Shown: positions 52,909-64,000, counted from the stretch's first letter. The stretch: DNA of 64,000 nt from Mesocentrotus franciscanus (GCA_037976565.1 CP137686.1:26063828-26127827), one strand, 5' to 3'. The notes: generated by a model from the sequence alone, not told the origin. Numbers and translations: made by a program.

Positions 52909-55900
52909 GTGAGAATAAGGTGCAAAGTCGTAATTCTGATTGATTCTGAAGAAGGTTCTGCTTCAACAAATTTTGTCAATGCCCCACATGTTCATTTTCT
53001 TGTTAGTTTTTTTATGTCTTGTAAATTTTTGTGGATCGAAGAGAATGAGTTTTTTGGCAGTCGAACTTGTTTTGTCGAGTTTGTTATTCGCTGAAATCAG
53101 ACGATTTGCAAACAAGAAACGAAACATGACGGAGGAAAATCAGCGGCAGTTTCTTTGGTATTCATGATTTTGAACTTCGAATTGGTTGGAAATTACAGAG
53201 CTAATTTATTACGGTCATTAATTACACTCCAGGAGTAGGGTGTCTGATCGCGCACCCAATGTTGTGTGCTAAAATTCTTCCCATAGAGATTGCACGCATC
53301 CCTATGCGGTCTACGTGCATTGCGCGATCATCCAAAATTGGTCAAAGTTTTTTTTTTTAAATCAAAGTTCAAACCTTTATTCTTTGTGATCCTGAAGGTG
53401 ATACTCAATAAATGAGGTGTCATATGAAAGAGCAGGTGAATTCCCATATTTCCAAAGGGGCGTCATCTCGGAATTCTAAAAATATCTTGGTCAGAACAGC
53501 GATTTAAACATTGTGCCCTGGCTAACTCCGAGGTTTGCCACTTTTGAGATATGACGCCCCGATCGATAAGTAGTCCCAGTCCTAAGGAAAATATCTATGC
53601 GCTTATTTTTCGCTAGCCCCAGGGATCACAAACAATTACAGTTTGAAAATACCCTTCCCCACATTTTTCGGATCAGCTAAGTAGGGAGGTGTGAGCTCCG
53701 CACCGGCCGAACCCATGGTGATAGCGCGTAAAATTTGCACATGAATATGCATCGGACCGCGTGGCGAACAAACCCGGAAGTGAATGCCCATTGAAGACAA
53801 TGGATTGCCGTTGGCTATCGAGATGCGCATGCATCTAAGCAAACACGCGTACGCTTGCATATTGCGCAATTCAGCTGTTTTTCTAAATTTAGCAAAACAA
53901 CATGACTCTGCGTGGAATCCCCTCTGCGTGTTCGTCTTTTTCGTCGATTCTTACAAAAAATGGATGAATATTGTAGGGAGTTGAAGGGGCTGTAACTTTT
54001 GATAGAAACATCGATGAGTCTTGAAATTTGAAATGTATTATTCTGAGTGAATAATTTTTTCAATTATTCAACCATAATGGTGAAAAATGGTCCAAAAGGG
54101 AAAATTGAAAAATCGTTCAGACACCCTACCAGGAGTCCAGCAAAGCATAGAGAGTCAATACTGCGTATGGACCTCTAGGCTCTAGGGCTGTACCATGTGC
54201 TAATAGGCAGCAATTTCACACGTGAATAGTCAATACACTTATAACACACAAATGCACACAATCATGCCGATAAAACTGTAAGCAAGTTTGACAGTGGACT
54301 CACGATTTTAATTTTTAAATTATTCTTTCTAACATCGCTAAGTTGAAAAAATTATATTTTACTGCTATTTAGGTGTCATCAATTGTCACTAAAGTACCGA
54401 TTCTGAGTGAAATCAGTTTATTTTTGTATAGTGGTGTTTAAAATGTTGAGATCAATAAAACAGGTTTTAATACACAGCCAGGATAGCGATACAGCTACGT
54501 GTGATTAATAAGGTAACAGTTTGATTTTGGAGCGTTATATTTAAACTTACCGGTAAGTATTTCAAAATTTATTTTTATTGCTCTCCCCTTCGTTTTGTAC
54601 ATAGTCTATGCATGATGTGTGTGAAAGATTTGAACTCTTTAGCACTAAATCGGGTATGAAGTCGAAACCATTTACGATTAGATCTCATGCATTGTATTGT
54701 AGGACTATAGGCACTCCAGCAAAGCATAGAGAGTCAATGCTAATGCGTATTGACCTCTATAGCGCTGTACTACATGCTGAGAGGCAGCAATTACACACAA
54801 TACACACACTGCACACTAATGCACACAATGAATACGATGTGGCTGATCAGCAAGTTTGACACTAGACTCACGATTTGAATTTTTAAAATATTCTTTCTAA
54901 CATCGGTAAGTTGAAAAGATTGTATTTTACTGCTATTTAGGTGTCATCAATTGTCACTAAAGTACCGATTTTTAGTGAACTCAGTTGAGTTTTGTACAGT
55001 GGTGTTTGAAATGTTGAGAATCAATAGAACAGTTTTTAATACACAGCCAGGATAGTAGTGCAGTTATGTGTGGGACTAGGAGTGGTTTGTCATGTTTGTC
55101 TGTTTGTATTGAAGCATTTATAAATATGACTATTTTTAACTAAATGATTCAATGATTTGTGAATCTTTTGCATTTATAAATTTGTCTTATCACTAATTAA
55201 AGGTGGAGCCACAGGAGATGATGATAGCGGTGGAGGAAAGCAGAAAAAAGGAGGAACTAGTACTGTGAAGGTCAGACATTTCTCAATTTTGCTAGCTTAC
55301 GGTAGTAACAAAAAAACTATTATTTTATATATATTCTAATAATCTATTGTATACTTTAAATACTAAGTAGATCTACTCTATTTTGTAAGGAAAGAAACTG
55401 GAAAAGTATCCAGTGATACTGATTTAATTTGTTCATATAAGATGGAAGATAGAAGTTAGAAGATAGAAGATAGAAGATAGAAGATAGAAGATAGAAGATA
55501 GAAGATAGAAGAGGAAGGAGGAGGAGGAATGAGGAATGAGGAGAAGAAGAAGAAGAAGAAGAACGAGGAGGAGGGGGAGGAAAAGAATATGGCTAGAAGT
55601 AAGAAGAAGTGTTGTGATATAGAGCATTGATTTTGATAGACTATGTTCTTTCATTGGTTTGTCTTTTGTCTTTCTGTCAATTCCACCTACTTCATTTTAA
55701 TGTGAAAAGGTTTTGTTTACAATCATCCCTTGTAAGGGATTCCCTTATAATATATTATATAGAAATAATGTCTTCAACCACTAAAATTGCTTGCAATACA
55801 GAACCACTTACTGTTATTTAATACTCTGATATTTCTGTGAGCTTGAATGGATTTCCAATTCCTCGAATGTCTCCATTTCATATTTTCTTTATCTATATTT

Positions 55901-56711
55901 TATGACATTGTCTGCATCTACTATATTTTTCTTCATTTGTTACTACTTCTACAGGTTAGGCACATTCTGTGTGAAAAGCATTCCAAGGCTATGGAAGCTT
56001 TGGAGAAGATAAAGGCTGGTGAGAGATTTAATTCAGTAGCAGAGAAATACAGCGAAGACAAAGCAAGACAAGGGGTACGTCAAGAAATTTAGTTTTTACA
56101 GAGTAGCATCCACTAGATATTATTATTTGTATCTAGGGACAAACCTGTCGTTATGTTAGAAACATACGAGTTGAGATCAAATATTGGGTCGAAATATAGG
56201 GATATTATTTTGTTGTTCATGTTGAAATATGATGAAGTTCAAAGGCCATTGATGAAAACTCCCTTTGGATATAATAGGAAAGGTGTATGCACTTGTTATT
56301 ATTTTCTTATTTCTGGAAGCATAGTTTTTATTTGTAATTGTTTTTTAACCAACTTTCTGTTGGGTTAGCCAGGATTCGAATCTACTTCTGAAGACTGAAC
56401 AGATGTAATGATAATATATCATAAATTGCATTCGTATAGGCCTTTGATATAGCATTTCTAAAACACTCAACACTGAACAATACATGTAAGTGCTTTACAC
56501 TATACTGGCATTTTCAATGAGCAGTGATATGAATTTCTTTCTTTGACGTCAGGGTGACCTTGGATGGATGACGAGAGGTTCCATGGTAGGACCCTTCCAA
56601 GATGCAGCGTTTGCTCTCCAGCCTAGCAGCACTGACAAACCCATCTACACAGACCCTCCAGTCAAGACGAAGCATGGTTATCATATCATTATGATAGAGG
56701 GAAAGAAATAA
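52824..56711 (+). CDS. PIN4: Peptidyl-prolyl cis-trans isomerase PIN4 (parvulin 14)
   Basis: PIN4 is a small parvulin isomerase of nucleus, ribosome precursors and mitochondria that flips peptidyl-proline bonds. Four exons (52824-52908, 55203-55270, 55955-56074, 56553-56711) give 143 residues against 131 in human. Residues 1-51 are a basic Gly/Lys-rich flexible head, with MPKNKGG at the start and [13 protein letters not shown] before the domain. The PPIase domain covers 52-143: [56 protein letters not shown]. The paired histidines of the fold are His54 and His135; Asp86 sits in the YSED motif as in human Par14, where parvulins like PIN1 have Cys. No phospho-binding basic loop or WW domain is present. 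All junctions are GT-AG with matching phases. The gene appears intact. Confidence 0.95.
53236..54128. mobile_element. Non-autonomous DNA element in PIN4 intron 1, 893 bp
   Basis: Terminal inverted repeats TAGGGTGTCTGA (extending imperfectly to CG) at both ends, flanked by a perfect 7-bp direct repeat CCAGGAG (53229-53235 and 54129-54135). A second inverted pair, GGGGCGTCAT...ATGACGCCCC, lies inside (about 53457 and 53551). No transposase. TIR style suggests hAT, but that superfamily normally gives 8 bp. Confidence 0.8.
54136..54505 (+). repeat. Duplicated PIN4-intron segment, copy 1
   Basis: About 370 bp align in the same orientation with 54715-55073: TCCAGCAAAGCATAGAGAGT, TTCTTTCTAACATCG, CTGCTATTTAGGTGTCATCA and TACACAGCCAGGATAG. 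Confidence 0.9.
54715..55073 (+). repeat. Duplicated PIN4-intron segment, copy 2
   Basis: The partner of 54136-54505, offset about 580 bp, with moderate divergence. Confidence 0.9.
55203..55270 (+). CDS. PIN4: PIN4 exon 2
   Basis: 68 nt, acceptor ATTAAAG and donor GTGAAG|GTCAGA. Encodes [19 protein letters not shown] and ends at TVK, just before the PPIase domain. Confidence 0.93.
55441..55590. repeat. (GAAGATA)n and GAGGA-rich tract
   Basis: About eight 7-bp GAAGATA units at 55455-55512, followed by purine-rich GAGGA/GAA repeats. Confidence 0.9.
55955..56074 (+). CDS. PIN4: PIN4 exon 3
   Basis: 120 nt, acceptor TTCTACAG and donor GGG|GTACGT, phase 0 both sides. Encodes the first half of the PPIase fold, VRHILCEKH to SEDKARQG. 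Confidence 0.95.
56553..56711 (+). CDS. PIN4: PIN4 exon 4 and stop
   Basis: 159 nt, acceptor GACGTCAG; encodes [10 protein letters not shown] to IIMIEGKK, then TAA at 56709-56711. Confidence 0.95.
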   Translation, partial: GDLGWMTRGSMVGPFQDAAFALQPSSTDKPIYTDPPVKTKHGYHIIMIEGKK

Positions 56712-56806
56712 CACAAGGCTTTGCGCCTTTATGGCTCTTCTGTATATCTTATCTGTATATAAATGTGGGGAGTTGCTTGGTATAAATGAATGATACATCG
56801 AAAGAA

Positions 56807-56989
56807 ACTAGGCGTTGTGGCGTGCGCCTGTAATCCAGCTAACAGTGGAAGTTACAAACTGATTCAGCCGAGGACGCAGGTTCGAAACTGAATCGCGTCT
56901 TTCGGATGGTGACGTTAAAGGTCGGTCCCCAGACGTAAATAATCATATCTGATTGATACACGTCTGTAAAAACCCAATACACACACACA
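56807..56989 (+). mobile_element. 7SL-like SINE with target-site duplication
   Basis: The first 35 bp (GGCGTTGTGGCGTGCGCCTG, then TAATCCAGCTAAC) closely resemble the 5' domain of 7SL RNA and Alu. A B-box-like GCAGGTTCGAAACTG follows about 60 bp on. The body has GATGGTGACGTTAAAGGTCG and GTCCCCAGACG, and the tail is (CA)n. An 8-bp direct repeat CGAAAGAA brackets the whole (56799-56806 and 56990-56997). It lies about 95 bp past the PIN4 stop, probably in its 3' UTR. Confidence 0.78.
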
Positions 56990-56999
56990 CGAAAGAACA

Positions 57000-58015
57000 C
57001 AAAGCTTGTCGTCTTGGCACTTCAGTATGCCTTCTTTGTACAATATACATACAGTAGGGCTGCAATCAGCAGTGAATGGGGGAGATTGGTTGAGCACAAC
57101 ACTGGCTCATGCCCCCCGTAAACACAGTCTGGGAACTGTAAGTAGGCCTACAAACAATTTTCGGAACTGTATTTCTGGAGCCCATTTACATTGACCTGTA
57201 GGGCCCGTCTCATAATGTCCTCAATCAGTTTCAATCCATCAATCTGACATTTCTTGCACTATAAGACTATAAGTACAAAGTTACCATTGATAATCAAATC
57301 TCAAGTTCAGTTGCACTTGAGTCTGATCTGTCATTTATTTTCATGTTAGATCATCTGGAGAGAATCTAGACTTGTAGAAAGTTGGTAAATATCAAGTTCC
57401 TCTGTATATTGATGATTTTTACAAACTTCCATCAAGGGTATGTTGATCGATTCTATTGGATGAATATTATGTCAAATTAATCTGATTTTGAAAAGGAAAT
57501 ACAATGTTTTAAAGAAATTACGACCCTGTTGTCTTATCAAGATTTTTTTTTAAAGAGAGATAAACAAGAGACAGAGATAATGAGAAGGGTAGAGACAGAA
57601 TAAAGAAATGGAAAGAGATAGGAAGAGAGATGAAGATTGAGAGATGGGGGAAAAGGGGGAGAGAGGGGTGATAAAAGTCTCACATTTATATGTATTTAAT
57701 CAAACACAACTAAGACTGATAAAATGCACAGCAATACTAGAGTTTTAAAGTCACTTTTAGTTAGTCCTTTAATGATACAACATATATATAATTACATCAA
57801 CATTATTTTGTAAAATGAGTCATTCATTTATCAGTCATAATCAATATGTATTAGTATTTATAATATGCATTTTACAATTCATAATTCAATAACCTTCCGC
57901 CAGTATGGGGGAAGGAGGGAGGTCTATAATGTACAGAAGCGAGATATACACCAAGCTTTATTTCTTTGAAATTAGAAAAATAAAAACACAAGTCTTCATT
58001 ATTTATTTCACTTTA
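57000..58015. other. Convergent 3' region of PIN4 and the next gene
   Basis: No coding exon. Plus-strand AATAAA hexamers occur at 57599 and 57977, and a minus-strand AATAAA (TTTATT) at about 58012. These are candidate polyadenylation signals for the two converging genes. A purine-rich tract lies at 57553-57670. Confidence 0.35.
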
Positions 58016-61000
58016 TTTACACACAAACTTCCATCATCATGCAACGTTCTAGCAGACTTTTAGGAATTGCCTTCAAATGACATTGCATGCTTCCTACCAA
58101 AACAGATTCTGTCTGAGATTGATATTTCTTTTTACATTATTACAGATTTTCTCCAAAAATGTCAAGATTTTGAGAATTTCAAATGCGCCTCTTTGAAACA
58201 CATTTTGGATAGGCGAGGCATAAAAGGATGTTATGCAAATCTTGCAGCGTTCATCTGCTTCTCAGGAAGGTACAATAATACAAATTATTTAGTCTTCATC
58301 TACCCATTACTCTCTCTTGTACTGTATGTACATTCCATACACTATGTCTGTCCACATGCTCTTGTGTGTAATTGTAATATTCAGAATATTAAGCAAACAA
58401 TCCAATTGAAGAAAAAGTAAGCTTGTAACACATATTGATGCACAGCATAATAAAACCAGACTGAACTCAAAAATGTATCTCAAATCCAAAGATATAATGA
58501 AATGATACAAATTTCTTCCATTGTTGTTTGTAATGATACACTATAATTTTGCCATCAGAAGCCATCTAACATAAAGAAAACGAATTAATGATCATATTGC
58601 TATAACACATACACACAATGCCCCTATTTCTTTTTGAAATTCATTACCCATGCTTTAGTCTAGCAGCCCACATATATCACTCAACGTTTTCAGCACACAT
58701 CTCGATCATCATGTACATATTTATTGAACATTGGTTTAAAAAAAAGACTAACCAGGACTATTTGAGCGAAGATCCCCATAAGTTCAAACACAGATCTTGT
58801 CTGTTGAAACAATTGTATTTTATTCCTTGATATTCTAATAATTCCATACACATGTTCTTTACCCAATTGTGCTTTTTTTTGTTTTAATTCACTCAATTCA
58901 AAGGTCTAGTATAACTGGCAAAATTAAATTAAAATAAATGTACCATTGAAATTTATGACAACAAAGATATGTCTCCCAGATAGTTGATTGCATGATGCAT
59001 ATACAAACTGTAAAAGCGAGAAATCTATAAAGCTAGTCTTCATCAAACATACTCAAATCTTGCCATAATATTGTGTGACCCAATCAGGGTCTGTGAATCC
59101 TTGTCTGTAGACTAACAACTGCATAGCCCCTGTGCTGTAGGTCATGACTCACAACCATAATACAAGGTTGAATCAAACTTGGGTCAATGCAACATTAATC
59201 TAACATTTAATTGTCAACATCAAGTCTGTGCTGTAAAAATACATGTACAGACCTGAATATGTACATGGCACTTTCCTAGTTTACTTTACAGCATAGGATT
59301 GCAATACACTGGTACATACATGTATGCAAGGGGGTCAAACTTACTATAAAACTTTTTACATTGTAAATGTACAACAAGAAAAATCCTCTGTAGTCCACAT
59401 GTAGCGAGATATTTATTGGCAAACTAGGAATCGACAAAAATAGTTTCAGCATGGAAGACAACTGCATCAGAAATTATTTAAAAAAAAACATATTTGCAAC
59501 TAAAGATCTAGCAAAATGAAACTGCTTTTAAAATCAGGTGTATACATACCAGAGAGAAGATGCTTTCAAATGAGCAACTAATTATAATGTGTATAAGAAT
59601 ATTACAGATTTAAGTGTCAAAGATTGTCAATTTTGTGTTCGGTATTTCGCAAGAAATCTACATTCAATTCTTAGTTTTTAGTAGTTTCATATATTGATTT
59701 CTTTTAAGAAAAATTGAACAGTAGAGCACTTTAATAATAATAATAGGCATTTATATGGTGCTGTCTATCTAGATAATTCTATTCCGAGGCACACCATTAC
59801 AGCGCTCTAGCATTTCAAGGAATTAATTCCTGCCAGGTACCCATTTACCTCACCTGGGTCGAGTGTGGCAAATGTAGATTATTGCCTTGCCAAAGGACAT
59901 TAGTGCCGTGTCGGGTATCGAACTACGACCTTTGAATTTCAAGTCAAGTGCTTAAACCACTCGACTACGATGCTTTAACGATCTGCTGATCAAATCAGCT
60001 TTTAATACTATCCCATGCCCTTTTATATATATCAAATTATTAATTTATAGAATGAAATCAAATCTAGCTTGATTTTGGCTTCTAATGCTTGATATTTCTG
60101 CATAATTCCATCCTCTCTTTAATAGCACACACTTTATACAAAATAATAGAAATAAACATCTAACATTGATATGAGCAATGCAAAAAGAACATATCAATCA
60201 TGGTCAGTTACAAGATAAATTTAAAGAAAATGATGATTAAATGAATACAAATGGCATGAATGAAAGCTTGGGATATTATTACATAAATAACAAAAATATT
60301 TCAATCTTTTGCATTATAAAAATGAAAGCAGTATTATTGAGCAAACTAGAAAGCAAATTATATTGTACACAAAATGATCATATCTAAAAATGAGCCATAT
60401 ATATTATTTCTTTTAAAAAGAAAATGTAATGAGAAGCTTGGCCGACAATGGGCCTGTTGGATATAATTTGATTTTCGCTCAACAAGCATTTTCATCCAGA
60501 GTTATCTCAAGCATTTAAGAAAAAGTATTCAACAGCTTTAAAGCCTTCCCTTGAAAAGAACAGAAAAGCAACAAAAAATGCAGATGGTCTTTATACAAAG
60601 GTTTCCTTTAACTCTTTGTGCATTTGTCCGTAAACCCCCTGCGTTGCATTAATTTGCAGCGTGTATGAATAACAAGTAGTGTGATTTGTGCACAGATGCG
60701 AACGAAACGCAGGGCCGACGGTGCACTGGTGCGAAAAGAATGCATAAAGAGTTAACACGTTTCAATTAGAAAATCTGCTGAAGCCTGTAAAGAAATTGTG
60801 TCTTTTTATGGCCTGGTTGTTGCTAATTTAAAGCATGTTTTGTAAATTAATAAAGAAAGAATAAATACGGCTCATGAATTTGAGATCATTTCCTACTTAT
60901 TGCTCTTTCACCATAGGTTATTCGATTGTTAAATGATATGTCAGCTATTCTGCAAAAATAAAGTTTCAAAATACACACACACAAAATGAAATACATGTAC

Positions 61001-63018
61001 ATCACTTTACTACATATTTTGTATCAATTGAAACAGTGTATTTACAAACTGAAGTGCCGGCAATGCTCTGTTCCATTTTATCTGGTTACATTTTATTTGA
61101 AATAGTTGCTGCAGTAAATACTAAGATTAACAAAATAACGCACACTTTAGCAATTGATGCTGAGTGATTTCATGTTTGGTGTTTGTGTTGGTGTTAGTGT
61201 TTAGAGACAACAGTTCTACAATTAAGCTAACATGGCTGTTCAGATTCAGAAGACAAATAAAGCCCTCAAGCGAGTTACAAGGATTTAACAATTTCAACTT
61301 CTTACAGCTTCAGGGCTGAATTTTTCCTTCTCACTTTGCAATAAAAAAGGTGTTTGATTAAAACAGCCAGACTGTGTTCCCTTAAACTGCTTCCTCCTTG
61401 TGTAAACTTCAGACTTCTATTTTTTTCAACTCAAATTTATTTTCATTATATTGGCAGAGGGATGAATAATAAATTCAGCCTAGAAGCTAGTCTACATAAG
61501 AAATTGCAATGAAACCAATAGAACAAGCCAGAATATCACAAAACTGTCGTACATGTATGTCTTAGTTTGCCAACGTTTCGTTGAAATGTGTGTTATAAAA
61601 TTAACAAACGTTTCAATGGGATGTCCGCAAACTTGAAATTATGATGGTTTTGTGAGATGCTGCCACAAAAGCGAAATTTATGTCTCTTATCAAGTCATGA
61701 AGTTGTTAAATTTTGACTACTATACTCACTTAATGTATTGGCAACATTTTCGTTTCTAAAGCAGAGTTGAATCCCAAAGTTCAGTCTACTTTCTAACAAG
61801 CAAAAATTGACCCATTGAGATGTGAATAACTAGATAATAGACAGTTTCTCATGCAGCATTTCATTCCTATTTAAATATTGAATCGTATCTTGCTGATCAA
61901 AACAATACCATTTTATCAAAGTCACGATGAAGAAGGTGTACATTTGTATCCTCACCTATACAAGATTATGTAATAAATACTTTTTTTTCTTTTTTACAAA
62001 TATATGCATTTTTTACAAATATAGAGATTGTATTTTTAAAAGCTATTGATTAAGTTGTCTGATCAAAATGACATGGACATGAAGTAAAGAAGTAATAATT
62101 ATTTTGAACTTAATACAAGTATATATGTATCTCTCCCTCAAATTTGTGAACGGCAATTACAAGCTGATTTTCCACAAAATGATTCAAATACATCAGGGAC
62201 CCTGCTCCTAATACTGGTAGATTAATTAGAACAATTCTCACATGATAGCAAATTATTTCACATCTTTTTGGTCAGAAAAGAAGTTGATTGAAAAAAAAAT
62301 ATTGAAAAATACACTGTAGATGGACGTTGAAAAAGTTTGGAATTACGTTTTTTATATTTTTTTTTATTACACTAGTTGTACATGTCATTTGACATTTAAA
62401 CTCAAAGAAAGTGAGGATTTCTTATATTTAAATGTTTTTTAAAATTTTTTATATAGTTTGCTACATGACAAAATTGGGGCACTTGGCACTGCAGGCAAAT
62501 GCTTTTTATACTGTGAAAAACACAATATACCGGTATGAATTTAGTTTCTACTCCCTTCAAATCTCTTGTCTGCCAATGAATTGTTAACCCATTCTATGAG
62601 AAGCATACACCTACGTGTACTTGGGTTGGGCCACAAAATGTAATTATTTTTAAGTGTCATATTAGAGTCTGTTTTTGTAGACTAAATAGTGCCTGTCAGA
62701 TTTCAAAGGCCACTTCACATACTGTAGGATAGAGTACACCGTGGCTCGTTTTTAATTACGTGAGCTTCACATTGCTATATCTTCTAACACACAGATAGAT
62801 GCAAGAACTTTGTTGCAGATACTGCTTTTATCCCCACTTAACATTCACTTACATGTAAAAAAAGACATGCTGTGGTTTCATATATCAACTAGTGTCCTAT
62901 GAAACTTAAACACACATGCCGGAGCTTAAGGAGCCATAGGGGTGCAGCTGACAAGTGGTGGAGGGGTGTAAGAGCTAAAGAGGGGGTGGGGGAATAAGAG
63001 GGAGAGATAGATGTGGGG
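58016..63018 (-). other. Likely long 3' UTR or 3' flank of the 63-kb gene
   Basis: About 5 kb of AT-rich sequence with no supported exon on either strand, directly after the stop codon at 63019. It contains a SINE (59735-59972). A (GGGGTG)-like purine-rich patch lies at 62940-63010 next to the stop. Confidence 0.35.
59735..59972 (-). mobile_element. tRNA-derived SINE with (ATT)n tail
   Basis: On the minus strand it begins GCATCGTAGTCGAGTGGTTT, a tRNA Leu/Ser-like head, and has a B box near GTAGTTCGATACCC. The body contains CCTTTGGCAAGGCAATAATC, GGTGAGGTAAATGGGTACCT and AGAGCGCTGTAATGG. The tail is (ATT)n. A 6-bp direct repeat CTTTAA flanks it (59729-59734 and 59973-59978). Confidence 0.85.
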
Positions 63019-63363
63019 TCAATTATGCCAGTAGCGTACGATGGCTTGTCGAACCCACGTCATTTCGGGGCTGGAGGCGTGGCTCTCCGTGAGACTGTTG
63101 ACGGCCGACTCGGACCGGCAGCTCCCAGGGCTAATAGGACTGAGGGGTGCCGGTCGGATACCCCCGATGGAGTCCGGTTCAGGACTGGAAGCAGATCGGT
63201 TAGAGACCACAGAGGAGCTACGACTAACCCCGCAGAAGCACTTCTTGCCTGATGCGGGCAGCGTGTTGCCTAGGAGACGAAGCAGAGCCTCGTACTGGTG
63301 GCGCTGTTTACGGCCGTCGTCCCCGAGAGGCTCTTTGCTGATGAGTGTGCTGTTGTTGTTCTG
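63019..63363 (-). CDS. Last coding exon of an unrecognised gene
   Basis: The acceptor is TTAGACTTACAG, followed by CAG, so a tandem CAGCAG acceptor is possible. The frame runs 114 codons to TGA at 63019-63021. It starts NNNSTLISKEPLGDDGRKQR, continues HQYEALLRLLGNTLP and GKKCFCGVSR, then a Ser/Pro-rich stretch (SASSPEPDSIGG, PAPLSPISPGS) and ends EMTWVRQAIVRYWHN. GC content is much higher than in the flanks, as expected for coding sequence. No membrane segment or catalytic motif is visible. I do not recognise the family; the composition suggests a cytoplasmic regulatory tail. Other frames are also open over this GC-rich exon, but this one has the splice site and plausible composition. Confidence 0.62.
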   Translation of the reverse strand, partial: QNNNSTLISKEPLGDDGRKQRHQYEALLRLLGNTLPASGKKCFCGVSRSSSVVSNRSASSPEPDSIGGIRPAPLSPISPGSCRSESAVNSLTESHASSPEMTWVRQAIVRYWHN

Positions 63364-63370
63364 CTGTAAG

Positions 63371-64000
63371 TCTAATCAAAGTAAATAATTAGATGAAAAG
63401 CGTTGATGACAAACTGACAAAAAAACAAACAATTAAAACATATAAATACATTAACAAATATAGGGGGACATATTTCAATATGATACCGACACATATACAT
63501 CTACAAATGAACACATATCAAGAGATTTCACACTACATGGACTCAATATAGCAATGTTACATCAAATACAAAGCTACAAGTAGCTACATTTCTGTGCTAC
63601 ACAAAAACAAATACTTATAAAATCTGTGTAATTTGAGCTGGCAATGCAAATGGATATGATGGGTCATAAATGTGTCTTTCAAATGTATATACCATACATG
63701 AACTGATAATTAAAATACAACAAAACACTGCATTTGTATCAAGTATTGTTCATGTTGGTATTTGCATTGTAATCAGACTATAAGGATATTTAAATATAAA
63801 TTGGTATGTTCAATAAAAAGACATTTCTTTCATTTTCATTTTTGATTTTCATTAATGAATGCAATTAAAGCAATTAACAATGTTGCCCATGAAGTCTACA
63901 TGTGTTTGAATTCTATTCATCACATACTTTGCTTTTGAAAAGCAAAATTGTGAACAGTGACTTTAGTGCAGTGCTTGGAATGAAAACAGAAAAAAAATCT
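63371..64000 (-). other. Intron upstream of the last exon
   Basis: AT-rich, no exon seen. Inferred to be the intron of the gene ending at 63019. Confidence 0.4.

Noticed and set aside
55201..56711. PIN1-type parvulin with WW domain instead of PIN4
   Set aside because: There is no WW domain and no phosphate-binding loop, and the N-terminal head and YSEDKARQG motif are those of PIN4.
63041..63388. 115-codon plus-strand open frame over the last exon
   Set aside because: It is antisense to a frame with a splice acceptor; its open length follows from the high GC of the real exon.

Overview
The window looks like nuclear DNA of a marine invertebrate deuterostome, most likely a sea urchin or another echinoderm. 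It is AT-rich, intron-rich and full of non-coding DNA. It carries tRNA-type and 7SL-like SINEs, a truncated non-LTR reverse transcriptase with a repeated TTGAA-type tail, many small inverted-repeat DNA elements (MITEs), and a striking excess of the palindrome TACATGTA. No prokaryotic operon, CRISPR array or virus was seen. The species call is inference from repeat style and protein resemblance.

Four protein-coding loci can be supported, all from splice structure and family resemblance. (1) At 2.4-3.7 kb on the minus strand is the 5' part of a phospholipid scramblase: a likely 5' UTR exon, a start-codon exon and one proline/glycine-rich coding exon. The rest lies beyond the left edge. (2) From about 48.9 kb down to 11.07 kb on the minus strand is an extended short-chain dehydrogenase/reductase of the dihydroflavonol-4-reductase-like type, with nine coding exons. 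A small first exon at 48.9 kb joins in phase with exon 2 at 19.7 kb across an intron of about 29 kb filled with repeats. The enzyme core is followed by an acidic Ala/Pro/Glu/Thr tail of about 160 residues, partly encoded by a 12-bp coding minisatellite. One exon lacks a single base. (3) At 52.8-56.7 kb on the plus strand is a complete four-exon PIN4 (parvulin 14) gene. Its first intron holds a 0.9-kb transposon-like element and a duplicated segment, and a 7SL-like SINE with a target-site duplication sits just past its stop codon. (4) At 63.0-63.4 kb on the minus strand is the last coding exon of a gene I do not recognise. It is followed by about 5 kb of AT-rich DNA that may be its 3' UTR, converging on PIN4.

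The rest is mobile or repetitive. A MITE family with TTAA ends occurs at 32.1 and 33.4 kb in opposite orientation, with a fragment at 2.1 kb. Other MITEs lie at 1.3, 12.9, 17.8, 21.3, 34.0 and 51.6 kb. A Harbinger-like element is nested in a reverse transcriptase remnant at 24.0-26.0 kb. A degenerate tandem array fills 21.7-22.8 kb. A direct duplication of about 1.93 kb, each copy holding a long hairpin, fills 40.3-44.2 kb, and a hAT-like element spans 49.5-51.1 kb. Long simple repeats occur at 5.5, 13.8, 27.0, 35.2, 47.8 and 51.4 kb.

The genes are not obviously linked in function. The SDR and PIN4 genes are divergent with about 3.7 kb of repeat-rich DNA between their presumed starts. I see no convincing undescribed multi-gene system. 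The best leads are the tailed reductase with its long intron and possible alternative last exon, the 7SL-like SINE, and the TTAA MITE families.
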